From: an uncultured Opitutia bacterium
GTDB lineage: Bacteria; Verrucomicrobiota; Verrucomicrobiia; Opitutales; UBA953
Assembly: GCA_903840355.1 (NCBI GenBank)
Contig: CAIMFJ010000004.1
Span: forward strand, 434,001-498,000
Direction: 5' to 3'
Length of the DNA: 64,000 bases
Shown here: piece after piece, positions 18,481-27,938 of the stretch
How positions within the stretch are numbered: position 1 is the stretch's first letter
Layout of the letters: each line of letters begins with the position of its first letter
Program-made: the position numbers and the translations under genes
Notes under the pieces: model-generated
Told to the model about the DNA's origin: nothing
Databases searched by the model: none
Seen by the model: the letters and a program-made list of their open reading frames with translations, nothing else

Positions 18481-19476
18481 TTATTTTACACGTAAACTAG
18501 CCGCAAGACTTTCCAAGGCGGACCATGTTTCGTGGGCGGGGCGCAATCCGAGGTCGCGTTGGGCGGCTTGAACATTGAACCAATGATCTTTGGCGAGTTC
18601 TACGGCAACAAAGCGGGTCATCGGTGGTTCATGGCGCAGTCGTAAGAGGCTCCACGCCGTTTCTAGGCCAGAGGCTATGGTGTAAGCCGCACTCAGTGAA
18701 ATTCTTTTAGTCACGGGAGGCAGGCCAGCTCCTTTGAGAAGTACATTAATAAAATCCCATAGTAAGACTGGATGGCCTTGAGAGATGAAATACGCTTTGC
18801 CGTTAGCACGTTGAGCGAGCAGGGCGTCGAGTGCTTGGAGGTGGGCGGCGGCGGCGGTGTCGACATGAGTGACGTCGACCAAGTTGAGCCCATGGCCGAT
18901 GATACGGAGGCGGCCTTGGCGGGCACGATTTAAGATTCGGGGGAAAATATGGGGATCGCCGGGGCCCCAGATTAAATGGGGTCGCAGGGCGCAAACGCGA
19001 AAGTCGGGCTTGGCGGCGGCAAGGACGGCTTGCTCGGCACGTGCTTTAGTTTCGGCGTAAGCTCCGAGCCAATTTTTGCCGTAGGGCAGGCTTTCGTCGG
19101 CCCCGCGAAAAGCTTCGCCATTAAATACCACACTCGGAGTGCTGGTATGCACGAAGGTTTGGACGCGCGCGCGTTCGCTGGCAGCGAGGAGGTTTTTGGT
19201 CCCGACGACATTAATTTTTTCGTACTCGCTGGCTGGCCCCCAAACGCCTGCTTTGGCGGCTACGTGAATCACGTGATCACAATCTTTAACGGCGGCTTCG
19301 ACGGTGGCGGCATCGCTGATATCGCCGGGGCAGAATTCGAGTAGCGGGTGAGAAAGTTGGCTGGAAGGACGGCGGGCCAGGATACGAACTTGCCACTCGC
19401 GGGCGAGGAGACGTTGGACGATGGCTTGACCGAGAAAGCCGTAGCCACCCGTAACGAGAACACGTGGTTTAGTCAT
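18481..19476 (-). CDS. NAD(P)-dependent reductase of the 3-beta-HSD / OleD type
   Basis: A 331-residue extended short-chain dehydrogenase. The Rossmann motif is VTGGYGFLG (residues 7-15), the substrate-side STPSVVFNG follows, and the YxxxK pair is in AYAETKARAE. It resembles 2-alkyl-3-oxoalkanoate reductase OleD and sterol 3-beta-dehydrogenases; ALRPHLIWGPGDPHIFPRI and the downstream GLNLVDVTHVDTAAAAH are shared by that group. Its ATG overlaps the end of the OleC-like ligase gene by eight bases, so the two are coupled. The oleC-oleD order is that of known head-to-head hydrocarbon clusters, but oleA and oleB are absent here. OleD function is therefore likely, not proven. Confidence 0.8.
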   Translation of the reverse strand: MTKPRVLVTGGYGFLGQAIVQRLLAREWQVRILARRPSSQLSHPLLEFCPGDISDAATVEAAVKDCDHVIHVAAKAGVWGPASEYEKINVVGTKNLLAASERARVQTFVHTSTPSVVFNGEAFRGADESLPYGKNWLGAYAETKARAEQAVLAAAKPDFRVCALRPHLIWGPGDPHIFPRILNRARQGRLRIIGHGLNLVDVTHVDTAAAAHLQALDALLAQRANGKAYFISQGHPVLLWDFINVLLKGAGLPPVTKRISLSAAYTIASGLETAWSLLRLRHEPPMTRFVAVELAKDHWFNVQAAQRDLGLRPAHETWSALESLAASLRVK

Positions 19477-21163
19477 GGTCGAGGCGAGGTTTGAGCCAAT
19501 GCCAACGGGCTTGGTATTGGAGATTTTGGGTCCAGAACTGACTTAATTTAAGGCGATGAATTTTGGCGTTATGTCGGACGTCAACGGGTAGTTTCTTTTG
19601 CAACAAGAAACCCTGAATCATGGCCGTGTGTGCCGACGTTTGGCTTAGTTGCTTGAGAGACGCTTGCAGTAATTTGGCTTCGTCGTCGTTGAGCGGAAAG
19701 TTTTCGGGGCGTGGTTCGATGACGAGGTAGGGCTTTTGATGCGGAGCTGAGCCGACCCCAATTAAAGCACAACGAGCCACTTGTGGGTGGGTGCGGAAAA
19801 GTGGCTCAATCGCTTCGGTGTATAACACCCCCATGTCCGTTGTGACCTTTTCAGCTTTTCGTCCCAAGAACCATAGCCGTCCTTGGCCATCAATTTTTCC
19901 GAGGTCACCCATGCGATGCCACACCTGTCCCTGATCGTAGATTTTGGCAGCGGCGGTGGCTTCAGGTAAACCATCGTAGGTATGGGTGACGTTGGGGCCG
20001 GTGACGATGATCTCGCCGATTTCATTCACCCCGCAAAGCTGGGCATCCTGCATTTGTGCCAGCGGACTATCCGTGATGCGGATGATGCGGATGGTCACGC
20101 CGTTTACGGGCCGCCCGACGCAGGTGCCATGACCTTGTAGTGAGGCGGCGCGAGTTTCCGTGAGACGTTCTTGGGCTTCAATGTTTGTTACCGGCAAGCA
20201 TTCGGTAGCCCCGTAAGGGGTGTTGATTTGGCAATGCGGGGCGACTTTTTGCAGTTGTTCCAAAAGTCGATCGGGAACGGGGGCACCTGCGATGAGGAGC
20301 CGACGCAGGCTGGGCAAAGTTAGGCCGCGTTGGAGACAGTGCTCCGTAATTAAAGTCCAAATTGCGGGAGAACCAAAAGAGTTCGTTACGTTTTCGGCCC
20401 GCAAGGCGGCGACGATGGGAGCGGGGTTAGCGCTGGCGGGTCGAGAAGGGTTGAGCAGCGGCGTGACTGAAGTCATGCGCAACGCGGGATTAAAGAGCGC
20501 AAACAACGGCAACATCGGCATATCAATCTCGCCTGGTTGAATGCCAAAAGTTTTTTGAATTAACGAAATTTGGGCCTCGAACATCCCGTGCGTGTAGCAA
20601 ACCCCCTTGGGTTTGCCCGTTGAGCCTGAGGTAAAGAGAATTGCCGCTAAATCGGTGTCGAGGACGTTAGCTAAGGGGCGAGGAGTCGTCGCCGTGCAGG
20701 TCTTGATTAAGTGACGCCAGCGGGTGGTTCCTAGTTTAACGCGGTGTTGTAGGGTTTTAAAAGCTGGGAGCGGGAGGTGGCTGAGCCAAATGGCAGTGCG
20801 GGTGCCGACGAGGGCTGTCGGTTGAGCGTGGTCGACGCAGGCGAGGAAGTTTTTCCACCCCATCCCTGGATCGATGGCGATAGGAACTGCGCCTACTTTC
20901 AGAAGTCCGAACATGCCGACGATGAGGTCGTGTCCTGGGCGCAGTGCGAGCAGGACGCGGCAACCTTGCTGGATACCTTCGGCTTGAAAGATGCGGGCAG
21001 CGGCGTCGCTTTCTTGGTCCAGTTGACGAAAGCTACAACGAGCGTGGCTCACCGAGCCATTAGGGCCGACGGACAGCGGGGTCTTGGTCGCCCAAGCCTC
21101 GGGTTGCTCGAGGGCTGCGATTCTCAGGTGTCGAGCGACATTATGTCCGAGCGGTTCGTTCAT
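19469..21163 (-). CDS. AMP-dependent synthetase/ligase of the OleC type
   Basis: A 564-residue ANL-superfamily enzyme. Motifs: P-loop LFTSGSTGKPKGVCYTH (about 185-201), TPYGATECLPV, and HRMGDLGKIDGQGRLWFLGR. OleC is the member that converts 2-alkyl-3-hydroxyalkanoic acids to beta-lactones; GATECLP and VTGPNVTHTYDGLPEAT resemble OleC-type and fatty-acid ligase-like proteins. Overlap with an OleD-like reductase supports the assignment. A plain fatty-acyl-CoA ligase is the alternative. The open frame extends to a TTG at 21178, inside the terminator of the preceding gene; the ATG at 21163 (MNEPLGHNVARH) is the better start. Confidence 0.78.
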   Translation of the reverse strand: MNEPLGHNVARHLRIAALEQPEAWATKTPLSVGPNGSVSHARCSFRQLDQESDAAARIFQAEGIQQGCRVLLALRPGHDLIVGMFGLLKVGAVPIAIDPGMGWKNFLACVDHAQPTALVGTRTAIWLSHLPLPAFKTLQHRVKLGTTRWRHLIKTCTATTPRPLANVLDTDLAAILFTSGSTGKPKGVCYTHGMFEAQISLIQKTFGIQPGEIDMPMLPLFALFNPALRMTSVTPLLNPSRPASANPAPIVAALRAENVTNSFGSPAIWTLITEHCLQRGLTLPSLRRLLIAGAPVPDRLLEQLQKVAPHCQINTPYGATECLPVTNIEAQERLTETRAASLQGHGTCVGRPVNGVTIRIIRITDSPLAQMQDAQLCGVNEIGEIIVTGPNVTHTYDGLPEATAAAKIYDQGQVWHRMGDLGKIDGQGRLWFLGRKAEKVTTDMGVLYTEAIEPLFRTHPQVARCALIGVGSAPHQKPYLVIEPRPENFPLNDDEAKLLQASLKQLSQTSAHTAMIQGFLLQKKLPVDVRHNAKIHRLKLSQFWTQNLQYQARWHWLKPRLDHD

Positions 21164-21178
21164 CTTGCCTGAAAACAA

Positions 21179-21202
21179 AGAAGCCCTGTTTCCAGGGCTT
21201 CT
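21179..21202 (-). terminator. Intrinsic terminator of the small lipoprotein gene
   Basis: A perfect ten-base stem, AGAAGCCCTG with CAGGGCTTCT, closes a GAAA tetraloop on the minus strand and is followed by TTGTTTT. It ends transcription of the lipoprotein gene just before the OleC-like ligase start, so the ligase probably has its own start or depends on read-through. Confidence 0.85.
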
Positions 21203-21225
21203 GCAAGGGGCTAGTTCAGCAAGGT

Positions 21226-21495
21226 TTAGTAATCGGTGATAACGATCGCACCCCAGAGCAAGGTGATGCGGTCACCCGAGGTCGTACGACGGCTATAGAG
21301 GTCGTACGTGTGCACGCTAACGGGGGGCTCGTTGTTAGCAGGGGCGGCGTAGGACTCTGGTTCAATTTTGACGATGCCGAGGAAATTATGGCTAGGCTCG
21401 AGGCTAACCGACTTGCCGTGGTTAGGGGTATCGTAGGTGTTGCAACCTACCAAGGCGGCGGCGGCAAGGAGGGAGGCTAGGGCGAACTGCTTCAT
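21226..21495 (-). CDS. Small predicted lipoprotein of unknown function
   Basis: An 89-residue protein with a lipoprotein signal peptide: MKQFALASLLAAAALVGC, where LVGC is the lipobox and Cys18 the lipidation site. The mature part is about 70 residues, polar, ending in SGDRITLLWGAIVITDY. No known domain was recognised. It is bracketed by its own terminator downstream and a 55-base gap to the prepilin peptidase. Location in the outer or inner membrane facing the periplasm is inferred from the lipobox. Confidence 0.75.
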   Translation of the reverse strand: MKQFALASLLAAAALVGCNTYDTPNHGKSVSLEPSHNFLGIVKIEPESYAAPANNEPPVSVHTYDLYSRRTTSGDRITLLWGAIVITDY

Positions 21496-21550
21496 ATTAG
21501 GGGTTATTGAAGGATTGAGGGGTCGGGGGTGGCTGACAAGCCCGAATGAT

Positions 21551-22408
21551 TCACGAATTTACCCACTGATGCCAAGCCATAACTAATTCCGGTCCCCGGA
21601 AGAACCAAATCGTCCCGGCGGTCGCTAAACTGGGCACAAAAGGCACTACTCCCGTGTATTCTTCCCCCTTTATTTTAGATAAAATCATGCCGGGAAGGGC
21701 GGTGATGACCCCGATTACGGACCCTCCGAAAAGGCAAAAAGCTGCCCCTTGCCAGCCACAGTAAGCGCCAATCCCCGCACATAAAATGATGTCGGCTTCC
21801 CCCATGGCTTCCCGTCCCGCGAGGACGGTTCCGATAGTTCTAATCCACCAGACCAAAGCCGTGCCGACGGCGATGCCGATGAGTGAATCCGTCGCCGCAT
21901 GGATGCGATTGATGACTTCGATGTTATGGGAGGTCTCCCCGTGGATCGAGGGAAGGAGGATGGAGAAGAAGAGTCCGGTGCCCACGAGAGCAAAATTGGG
22001 TGCATCTGGCACCATCATGTCATCGAGGTCGCAGCCTGCTAAAAGGATGAGGAGTGGGAGGAGTACACAAGCCACGCTGGCCTTCGCTGGAGGCAAGAGC
22101 AGCCAGGCGGCCGCATAAAACAGTGCCGTGATTAATTCAATCAGCGGGTAGCGCAGGGAGATTTTGGCTCCGCAGCAATCCGCTCGGCCACGGAGCATGA
22201 GCCAGCCGAATAAGGGAATGTTGAACCAAAAAGGAATCGGTTTGCCGCAGGCGCACCGCGAGGCTGGGGTGACGATGGAAATGCCTTGGGGGATGCGGTA
22301 GATGCAAACATTGATGAAACTCCCGACGCAGGCTCCAATAGCTCCAGCACACACTGCACTAAGTGCAGGGTGGAGTAGGAGGAAGTTTTGGAGCATCGTC
22401 AGCGACAT
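21551..22408 (-). CDS. Prepilin peptidase (type IV leader peptidase, A24 family)
   Basis: A 285-residue polytopic aspartic protease that would cut and methylate type IV prepilins or pseudopilins. The N-terminal half has the methyltransferase-type domain start ACVGSFINVCIYRIP with cysteines in RCACGKP and ADCCGAK, a reduced zinc-ribbon pattern. The first catalytic Asp is in GCDLDDMMVPDAPN. The second motif reads AMGEADIILCAGIGAYCGW, so the usual GxGD is GEAD. The ATG at 22408 lies five bases after the aroE stop and is preferred; an ATG at 22432 would overlap aroE by 20 bases. No pilin genes are in the window. Confidence 0.88.
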   Translation of the reverse strand: MSLTMLQNFLLLHPALSAVCAGAIGACVGSFINVCIYRIPQGISIVTPASRCACGKPIPFWFNIPLFGWLMLRGRADCCGAKISLRYPLIELITALFYAAAWLLLPPAKASVACVLLPLLILLAGCDLDDMMVPDAPNFALVGTGLFFSILLPSIHGETSHNIEVINRIHAATDSLIGIAVGTALVWWIRTIGTVLAGREAMGEADIILCAGIGAYCGWQGAAFCLFGGSVIGVITALPGMILSKIKGEEYTGVVPFVPSLATAGTIWFFRGPELVMAWHQWVNS

Positions 22409-22412
22409 GGCA

Positions 22413-23303
22413 TTAAGCAGGGGCTTCGCCAAGGGCTTGGCGCATAGGGTTCATGGGCGGGAAGATGCCGGTCCACAATTGAAAAGCCAAAGCACCTTGC
22501 CAGCGGAGCATCGGGCGACCATCGCAATGGCGGGCTCCGATTGCTTGAGCGGCTTGCCGTAAGGCCGAGGTGTGTTGGCTGTAAGTCGTGTCGAAAATGA
22601 ACTGTTGCGGTTGGAGTAAGGTCACGTCGATGGGCGCAGGGTCTTGGGCTTGCAGGCCCAAGGCGGTGCAATTCACGACTACGGCCGTAGGTGCCAGGGT
22701 GCGAAGGCTTGCTAAGCTTTGAGCCGTCACGTGGGGATGCTGTAAATCCGCGGCCAAGGCTTGGGCTTTCGTGACATCGCGATTCGCAATGGTTAACTGC
22801 AGGCAGCCTTGGGTTAAGCAGGCCGCCGCCACGGCGCGGGCGGCACCTCCCGCCCCTAAGATAATTACTTCGCGGTCTTGGACCTCTTGCTGGCCGACTT
22901 CACGGAGGGCCTTTAAAAAACCTTCGCCGTCGGTCGTGTAGCCCTGCCACTGACCGTCCTTGGCAACCAAGGTGTTCACGGAGCCGGCTTGACGGGCGGC
23001 GGGGGATAAATCGGCCACTAAATCCAGGGCGGCGATTTTATGTGGAATGGTTAGGTTGAGTCCTTGGAAGCCTAGTTTCAGTAATAATGGCAGGGCTTCG
23101 GCAAGCTCAGTCGTTTTAATATGAAGCTTATGATAGTGCCAGCCAACTAACTCCGGGTGCGTGGGTAAGAGCTCTGCCAAGGCGGCGTTATGCATCGCAG
23201 GACTGAGCGAGTGTGCAATCGGATCGCCCAAGACACCCAACTGAGGTCGGGTGAAGTGCCGCGACTTTAAATCGGCAAGGGTTAAGAGCTCAGGCGCGTT
23301 CAT
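22413..23303 (-). CDS. aroE: Shikimate dehydrogenase
   Basis: A 296-residue enzyme reducing 3-dehydroshikimate to shikimate with NADPH. Motifs: LGVLGDPIAHSLSPAMHNAAL at the substrate-binding N-terminus, LNLTIPHK with the catalytic Lys, the glycine loop ILGAGGAARAVAAA, and the C-terminal FDTTYSQHTSALRQAAQ in place of the more common DxxY block. The N-terminus carries about 20 extra residues. It overlaps the end of the upstream sirB1-like gene by 14 bases and leads directly into the prepilin peptidase gene, giving a three-gene minus-strand operon. Confidence 0.93.
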   Translation of the reverse strand: MNAPELLTLADLKSRHFTRPQLGVLGDPIAHSLSPAMHNAALAELLPTHPELVGWHYHKLHIKTTELAEALPLLLKLGFQGLNLTIPHKIAALDLVADLSPAARQAGSVNTLVAKDGQWQGYTTDGEGFLKALREVGQQEVQDREVIILGAGGAARAVAAACLTQGCLQLTIANRDVTKAQALAADLQHPHVTAQSLASLRTLAPTAVVVNCTALGLQAQDPAPIDVTLLQPQQFIFDTTYSQHTSALRQAAQAIGARHCDGRPMLRWQGALAFQLWTGIFPPMNPMRQALGEAPA

Positions 23304-24135
23304 CGATTTTTTCTAGGGCGTGCACTAGACTGAGGAACAGTCGGCTGCGACGGTCATCGCCTTGAGCTTCATATTGGGAGACTAAGTTGCGACAGCAACG
23401 CGCAATCGTGTGTTGGTTGGAGACGGGCAAGAGGAAGGCCTCGTCCGCTGGCAATTGATTATCCAAGAGGAGTAATTGCACCTCAGCTCGGGTGCGAAAG
23501 CCTCCGCCTTCGTAGCAATCAATGTAGAAAGGCTCGCGGCCGCGAAACACGCCGACCATGAAGCGGCCAGGTAGACCTACGGGATCGACGGGCAGGCCGA
23601 GTCGACGAGCGACTAAAAGAAAAATAAGGCAGAGCGAAATGGGGATGCCACGGTGCGTCTCGATGACCTGCGAGAGCAGTGAAGACGCTGGAACCGCAAA
23701 AGACTCTTGAGAGCCTCGATAGCCTTCTTCGCCAAAAATGACCCGGCAAAGTAGGCGGCACTTCGCCCGCAGGTCGAGGGGTTCTGCCATGAGTTCTCGA
23801 GTGCGTTCGGCCAGTCGGTCCAGTTCGGCGCGATAAGCGTCGTCAGGCAAGGAAGGATCGGCGGTGCGCTCTAAAAGCAGGCAGGCCTCTTCGAGGTCGA
23901 TGGGTCCGCGGTGCAAGTAATCTAAAAAGGATTGTACGGCCGCTTCGGGTGTCCGCAATTCAGCCAGTAGGACTTGAGCTAATTTCCCTAACGACTCGTT
24001 TTGCTTTAAATTTTCAAGCCAAAGGATGCCGTTGGTCCCAGTGGATTTTAGTTTAGCGATAACGGCTTGGCGGACGACCGGGGAAGGGTCGTCGAGCAGG
24101 CGCTCCAAGGTCGCCAACTCACGGGTGAGACTCAT
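23290..24135 (-). CDS. SirB1-like transglutaminase-fold protein with N-terminal HEAT-like repeats
   Basis: A 281-residue protein. The first 75 or so residues look like HEAT repeats (LLDDPSPVVRQAVIAKL). The middle carries the SirB1/transglutaminase-like domain: THRGIPISLCLIFLLVARRLGLPVDPVGLPGRFMVG and FYIDCYEGG. The catalytic Cys of true transglutaminases is not clearly conserved. Function in the family is unsettled; some members sit with prmC/prfA. Here it is the first gene of an operon with aroE. The ATG is preceded by AAAAAAGCGGCG with no Shine-Dalgarno. Confidence 0.82.
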   Translation of the reverse strand: MSLTRELATLERLLDDPSPVVRQAVIAKLKSTGTNGILWLENLKQNESLGKLAQVLLAELRTPEAAVQSFLDYLHRGPIDLEEACLLLERTADPSLPDDAYRAELDRLAERTRELMAEPLDLRAKCRLLCRVIFGEEGYRGSQESFAVPASSLLSQVIETHRGIPISLCLIFLLVARRLGLPVDPVGLPGRFMVGVFRGREPFYIDCYEGGGFRTRAEVQLLLLDNQLPADEAFLLPVSNQHTIARCCRNLVSQYEAQGDDRRSRLFLSLVHALEKIDERA

Positions 24136-24363
24136 CGCCGCTTTTTTATTAAAGCCTTGGGCGTGGGAGCAATACGGTACTCCTCTTAGGAGGATGATTA
24201 GAGAGTTGACCTAGGGGGTAAAAAGGGTTGCGACAACTCGTCGCTCGCGGGACTTCATGTCGCTGGGCTGTCACGCTTGGAGCCTGTAAAATCGGGGTTT
24301 TAAAGGCTTAAACCTCATCTAAGCCATGGGCGAACTTGGAGTGTCTCCTGCATTAAAGAAAGC

Positions 24364-26961
24364 ATGAGTACACCTTACGGAAATTTAACCGATAAAACTA
24401 ATGAAGCCCTACAGACGGCGATTAGCGAGGCTTTGCGCCGTCGGAATCCTTCCTTAGAACCTGTTCACGTTCTGCATGCTTTGTTGAGCCAAGAGGGTGG
24501 AGTGGTGAATTCCCTCTTTCGCCGTGCGGGTAAAGACCTTGAAAGTCTGCAATCGGCGGTAGCAGGTATTTTAGCCCGTTTGCCTACCTTGAGCCAAGAG
24601 GGCAGTCAGCCTGCCCTGTCGAGCGAGACCAATCAGATGATGCTGAAGGCGAAGGACGAAGCGACGACGATGAAGGATGATTTCGTTTCCGCTGAGCACG
24701 TCCTTTTAGCTTTAGCGGACACGGCTTCGTTGCGGGCCGCTTTTAATGCCGTAGGCTTTAATCGCCAAAATATTTTAGGCGCCTTGCAAGCGGTGCGTGG
24801 GTCGCAACGCGTGACCACGGCGAACCCTGAGGCGACCTATGAAGCTTTGAATAAATACGGCCAGGACCTCACCGCCCGGGCCCGTACCGGCAAGATGGAT
24901 CCGGTCATTGGTCGCGATGAAGAGATTCGCCGCGTGATTCGTATTTTGTCTCGTCGGACGAAGAATAACCCTGTGCTCATTGGTGAGCCTGGCGTGGGTA
25001 AAACCGCCGTGGTCGAAGGTTTGGCCCAACGGATTGTTAATGGCGATGTACCGGAAGGTTTGCGCAATAAAACCATCATCGCCCTCGATATGGGCTCGTT
25101 GTTAGCGGGTGCAAAGTATCGGGGCGAATTTGAAGAGCGCTTAAAGGCCGTGTTGGCTGAAGTAAAGTCGGCTGAAGGCGACATCCTGCTCTTTATCGAT
25201 GAAATGCACACCTTGGTGGGTGCGGGTAAGGCTGAAGGGGCGATGGATGCCGCTAACTTATTAAAGCCGATGTTAGCGCGCGGCGAGTTGCACTGTATTG
25301 GTGCCACGACGCTTAAAGAGTTTCGCGAAAACGTGGAAAAAGATCCCGCTTTAGAGCGACGCTTCCAGCAAGTTTTGGTCGATCCGCCTTCAGTGGTCGA
25401 CACGGTTTCCATTTTGCGTGGTCTCAAGGAGCGCTTTGAGGTGCACCACGGGGTGCGCATTGAAGACGCTGCTTTAGTGGAAGCGGCGACGTTATCGGAT
25501 CGTTACATCACGGCTCGATTCTTGCCGGATAAAGCGATTGATTTAATCGATGAAGCTTGTGCTCAAATCCGCACCGAAATTGACAGTGTGCCTTCGGAGT
25601 TGGATGCGTTGAATCGTCGGGTGTTGCAATTAGAAGTCGAGGAATCGGCTCTGAAGAACGAAAAGGATGACGGCTCGAAGTCGCGTCTCGTGGCGTTGCG
25701 CAAGGAACTCAGCGTCGCCCGCGAAGAACAAACGGCATTCCGGGCTCGCTGGCAGGCGGATAAAGAGGCGGTGACCAAAGTGCGCACGGCTCGCGAGAAG
25801 CTTGAAATCGCCCGCCAAGAGATGTCCAAAGCCGAACGTGCCAACCGTTTAGATGAAGTGGCTAAGCTCCGTTACGGCGTGATTCCTGAATTGGAGAAAC
25901 AGGTCGCTCAATTAGAAGGCACCGCTAAGTCGGCTTCAGGTCTTTTCCGTGAAACCGTAACGCCTGAAGAAGTAGCCGAAGTCGTGGCTCGCTGGACGGG
26001 GGTGCCCGTGAGCAAGTTGTTAGAAGGCGAACGCATGAAGATTTTAAAGCTCGCGGATAATTTACAGTCGCGCGTGGTGGGCCAAACCGAAGCCGTGCGC
26101 GTGGTGGCCGAAGCGGTTCAACGTTCTCGCGCCGGGGTGCAAGATCCTCGTCGCCCTGTGGGTTCGTTCCTCTTCTTAGGTCCTACGGGCGTGGGTAAGA
26201 CCGAGTTAGCCAAAGCGTTGGCGATTGAACTCTTTGACAGTGAAAAATCCATGATCCGCATTGATATGTCGGAGTATATGGAGAAACACGCCGTCTCCCG
26301 TTTGGTGGGGGCGCCTCCAGGTTATATTGGTCACGAAGAAGGTGGGCAATTGACCGAGGCGTTGCGCCGTCACCCATACGCGGTCGTATTATTGGACGAA
26401 GTAGAAAAAGCGCACCCCGAAGTCTTTAATATTCTCTTACAAGTTTTAGATGACGGTCGCTTGACGGATTCTCAAGGTCGCACCGTGGATTGCCGCAATG
26501 CCATCTTTATCATGACTTCTAATATTGGAAGCCGTCACATCGCCGAGCAGGTCGGCTTTGGTTTATCGGAAGGTGTTCGCGAGGCGGTAATGGCTGATTT
26601 GCGAGCTCATTTCCGGCCCGAGTTCTTGAATCGGATTGATGATATCGCGTTGTTCCAACCGCTGGGTCCGGAGCAAGTCGCCGCCATTGCCCAAATCATG
26701 CTCAAGGGGTTGAACGAACGCCTCTTGGCGAAGCGGATTCGTTTGAACTTCAAGACCGCCGCCTTGGCTTTGATTGCCGATCGTGGTTTCGATCCCGTTT
26801 ACGGAGCCCGTCCTTTACGGCGCTATTTGCAACGTGAAGTCGAAACCTCGTTGGCTAAGGCTATCTTGGCAGGCGAAATCCCCTCGGGGAGTTTAGTTTC
26901 GGTCAATGCCGCGAAGGAGAAATTGACCTTTGAAGTTCAAGCGGGCGGGTTTTCGGATTGA
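24364..26961 (+). CDS. clpB: ATP-dependent disaggregase ClpB
   Basis: An 865-residue Hsp100 chaperone that works with DnaK on protein aggregates. Domains: Clp-N (about 1-145), NBD1 with GEPGVGKT near 205-212 and [13 protein letters not shown], the ClpB-specific coiled-coil middle domain (about 400-520), NBD2 with GPTGVGKT near 605, and the C-terminal D2-small domain. The presence of the middle domain separates it from ClpA and ClpC. The 228 bases upstream contain no gene; no CIRCE repeat or convincing heat-shock promoter was found there. The start is AAAGAAAGCATG with no true Shine-Dalgarno. Confidence 0.97.
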   Translation: MSTPYGNLTDKTNEALQTAISEALRRRNPSLEPVHVLHALLSQEGGVVNSLFRRAGKDLESLQSAVAGILARLPTLSQEGSQPALSSETNQMMLKAKDEATTMKDDFVSAEHVLLALADTASLRAAFNAVGFNRQNILGALQAVRGSQRVTTANPEATYEALNKYGQDLTARARTGKMDPVIGRDEEIRRVIRILSRRTKNNPVLIGEPGVGKTAVVEGLAQRIVNGDVPEGLRNKTIIALDMGSLLAGAKYRGEFEERLKAVLAEVKSAEGDILLFIDEMHTLVGAGKAEGAMDAANLLKPMLARGELHCIGATTLKEFRENVEKDPALERRFQQVLVDPPSVVDTVSILRGLKERFEVHHGVRIEDAALVEAATLSDRYITARFLPDKAIDLIDEACAQIRTEIDSVPSELDALNRRVLQLEVEESALKNEKDDGSKSRLVALRKELSVAREEQTAFRARWQADKEAVTKVRTAREKLEIARQEMSKAERANRLDEVAKLRYGVIPELEKQVAQLEGTAKSASGLFRETVTPEEVAEVVARWTGVPVSKLLEGERMKILKLADNLQSRVVGQTEAVRVVAEAVQRSRAGVQDPRRPVGSFLFLGPTGVGKTELAKALAIELFDSEKSMIRIDMSEYMEKHAVSRLVGAPPGYIGHEEGGQLTEALRRHPYAVVLLDEVEKAHPEVFNILLQVLDDGRLTDSQGRTVDCRNAIFIMTSNIGSRHIAEQVGFGLSEGVREAVMADLRAHFRPEFLNRIDDIALFQPLGPEQVAAIAQIMLKGLNERLLAKRIRLNFKTAALALIADRGFDPVYGARPLRRYLQREVETSLAKAILAGEIPSGSLVSVNAAKEKLTFEVQAGGFSD

Positions 26962-26993
26962 AGCCGGCAGGTAGGCGTTGAATCTTACCAGCC

Positions 26994-27938
26994 ATGACCG
27001 TTACGCGTCTTCGTTGCGGCGTGGCTGGTACGGGTTCGCTCGGCCAACACCACGCTCGTATTTACTCCACCCTCCCGGGGGCTGAGTTAGCTGGCATCTT
27101 TGAGCCCAGCGATGCTCGGGCCGCGGAGATTTGTGCCAAGTATGCCTGCCGCCGTTTCACCTCTTTGGAGGAGATGGCCCAGCATTGCGATGCAGTGAGT
27201 GTGGTGGTGCCCACGAACCACCATGCGGCCGTGGCCTTGCCCCTGCTGAAGGCTGGCTGTCACTTGCTGATCGAAAAGCCGCTCTGCGTGAGCATGGCGG
27301 AGGCGGAGCAGATTCTTTCCGCTGCCCGAGCCAATAACCGGATCGTGCAGGTCGGGCACATTGAACACTATAACCCGGTGATGTCCTTCTTGGAGCAAGC
27401 GGTCGTCGACGCCCGTTATATCACGGCCGAGCGTTTGGCGCCCTTTACCCCGCGTGGCACTGAAGTCGGTGTGGTGTTGGATTTAATGATTCACGACATT
27501 GGTATCGTGCTGCAGTTGGTGAATTCACCCGTCGAACGGATTGACGCCGTTGGCGTATCGGTGGTGACGAAGACCGAGGACATTGCGAATGCTCGTTTAG
27601 CTTTCCAAAATGGTTGCGTAGCTAATTTAAGCGCCAGTCGTGTGTCCTTGAAGAAGAATCGCGAAATCCGCGTTTTCCAACGCGGTGGTTACCTCTCGAT
27701 TGATTTTATGGGCCAGAAGGGGCACACGGTGCGCGTGGACCCCACGGCTGAAGGCGGTTTTGCCAAACAAGACATCCCGATTGAGAAAGGGGAGCCCTTG
27801 GCGATTGAGCTTGGCTCGTTCACGCAGTGCGTCCGGGAGCAACAACGTCCTAAGGTGAGCGGGGAGTTAGGCCGTACGGCTTTGGAGGTGGCGATTCGCA
27901 TCACCGAGCAAATTCGGGCGGGCATGGCGAAAGCATGA
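26994..27938 (+). CDS. Gfo/Idh/MocA oxidoreductase, GnnA-like, next to lpxB
   Basis: A 314-residue NAD-dependent sugar oxidoreductase. The N-terminal GVAGTGSLGQHHARIY is the Rossmann motif, EKPLCVSMAEAE carries the EKP signature, and the active-site block is GHIEHYNP followed by LDLMIHDIGIVLQL (the catalytic His region). The stop overlaps the lpxB start (ATGA), implying a lipid A role. GnnA, which oxidises UDP-GlcNAc at C3 so GnnB can aminate it, is a Gfo/Idh/MocA protein found next to lpx genes; that is the likeliest function. No GnnB aminotransferase is adjacent, so the call is inference. Confidence 0.75.
   Translation: MTVTRLRCGVAGTGSLGQHHARIYSTLPGAELAGIFEPSDARAAEICAKYACRRFTSLEEMAQHCDAVSVVVPTNHHAAVALPLLKAGCHLLIEKPLCVSMAEAEQILSAARANNRIVQVGHIEHYNPVMSFLEQAVVDARYITAERLAPFTPRGTEVGVVLDLMIHDIGIVLQLVNSPVERIDAVGVSVVTKTEDIANARLAFQNGCVANLSASRVSLKKNREIRVFQRGGYLSIDFMGQKGHTVRVDPTAEGGFAKQDIPIEKGEPLAIELGSFTQCVREQQRPKVSGELGRTALEVAIRITEQIRAGMAKA

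Noticed and set aside
24136-24363. CIRCE element or sigma-32 promoter before clpB
   Set aside because: No TTAGCACTC inverted repeat and no CTTGAA/CCCCAT pair with proper spacing was seen.
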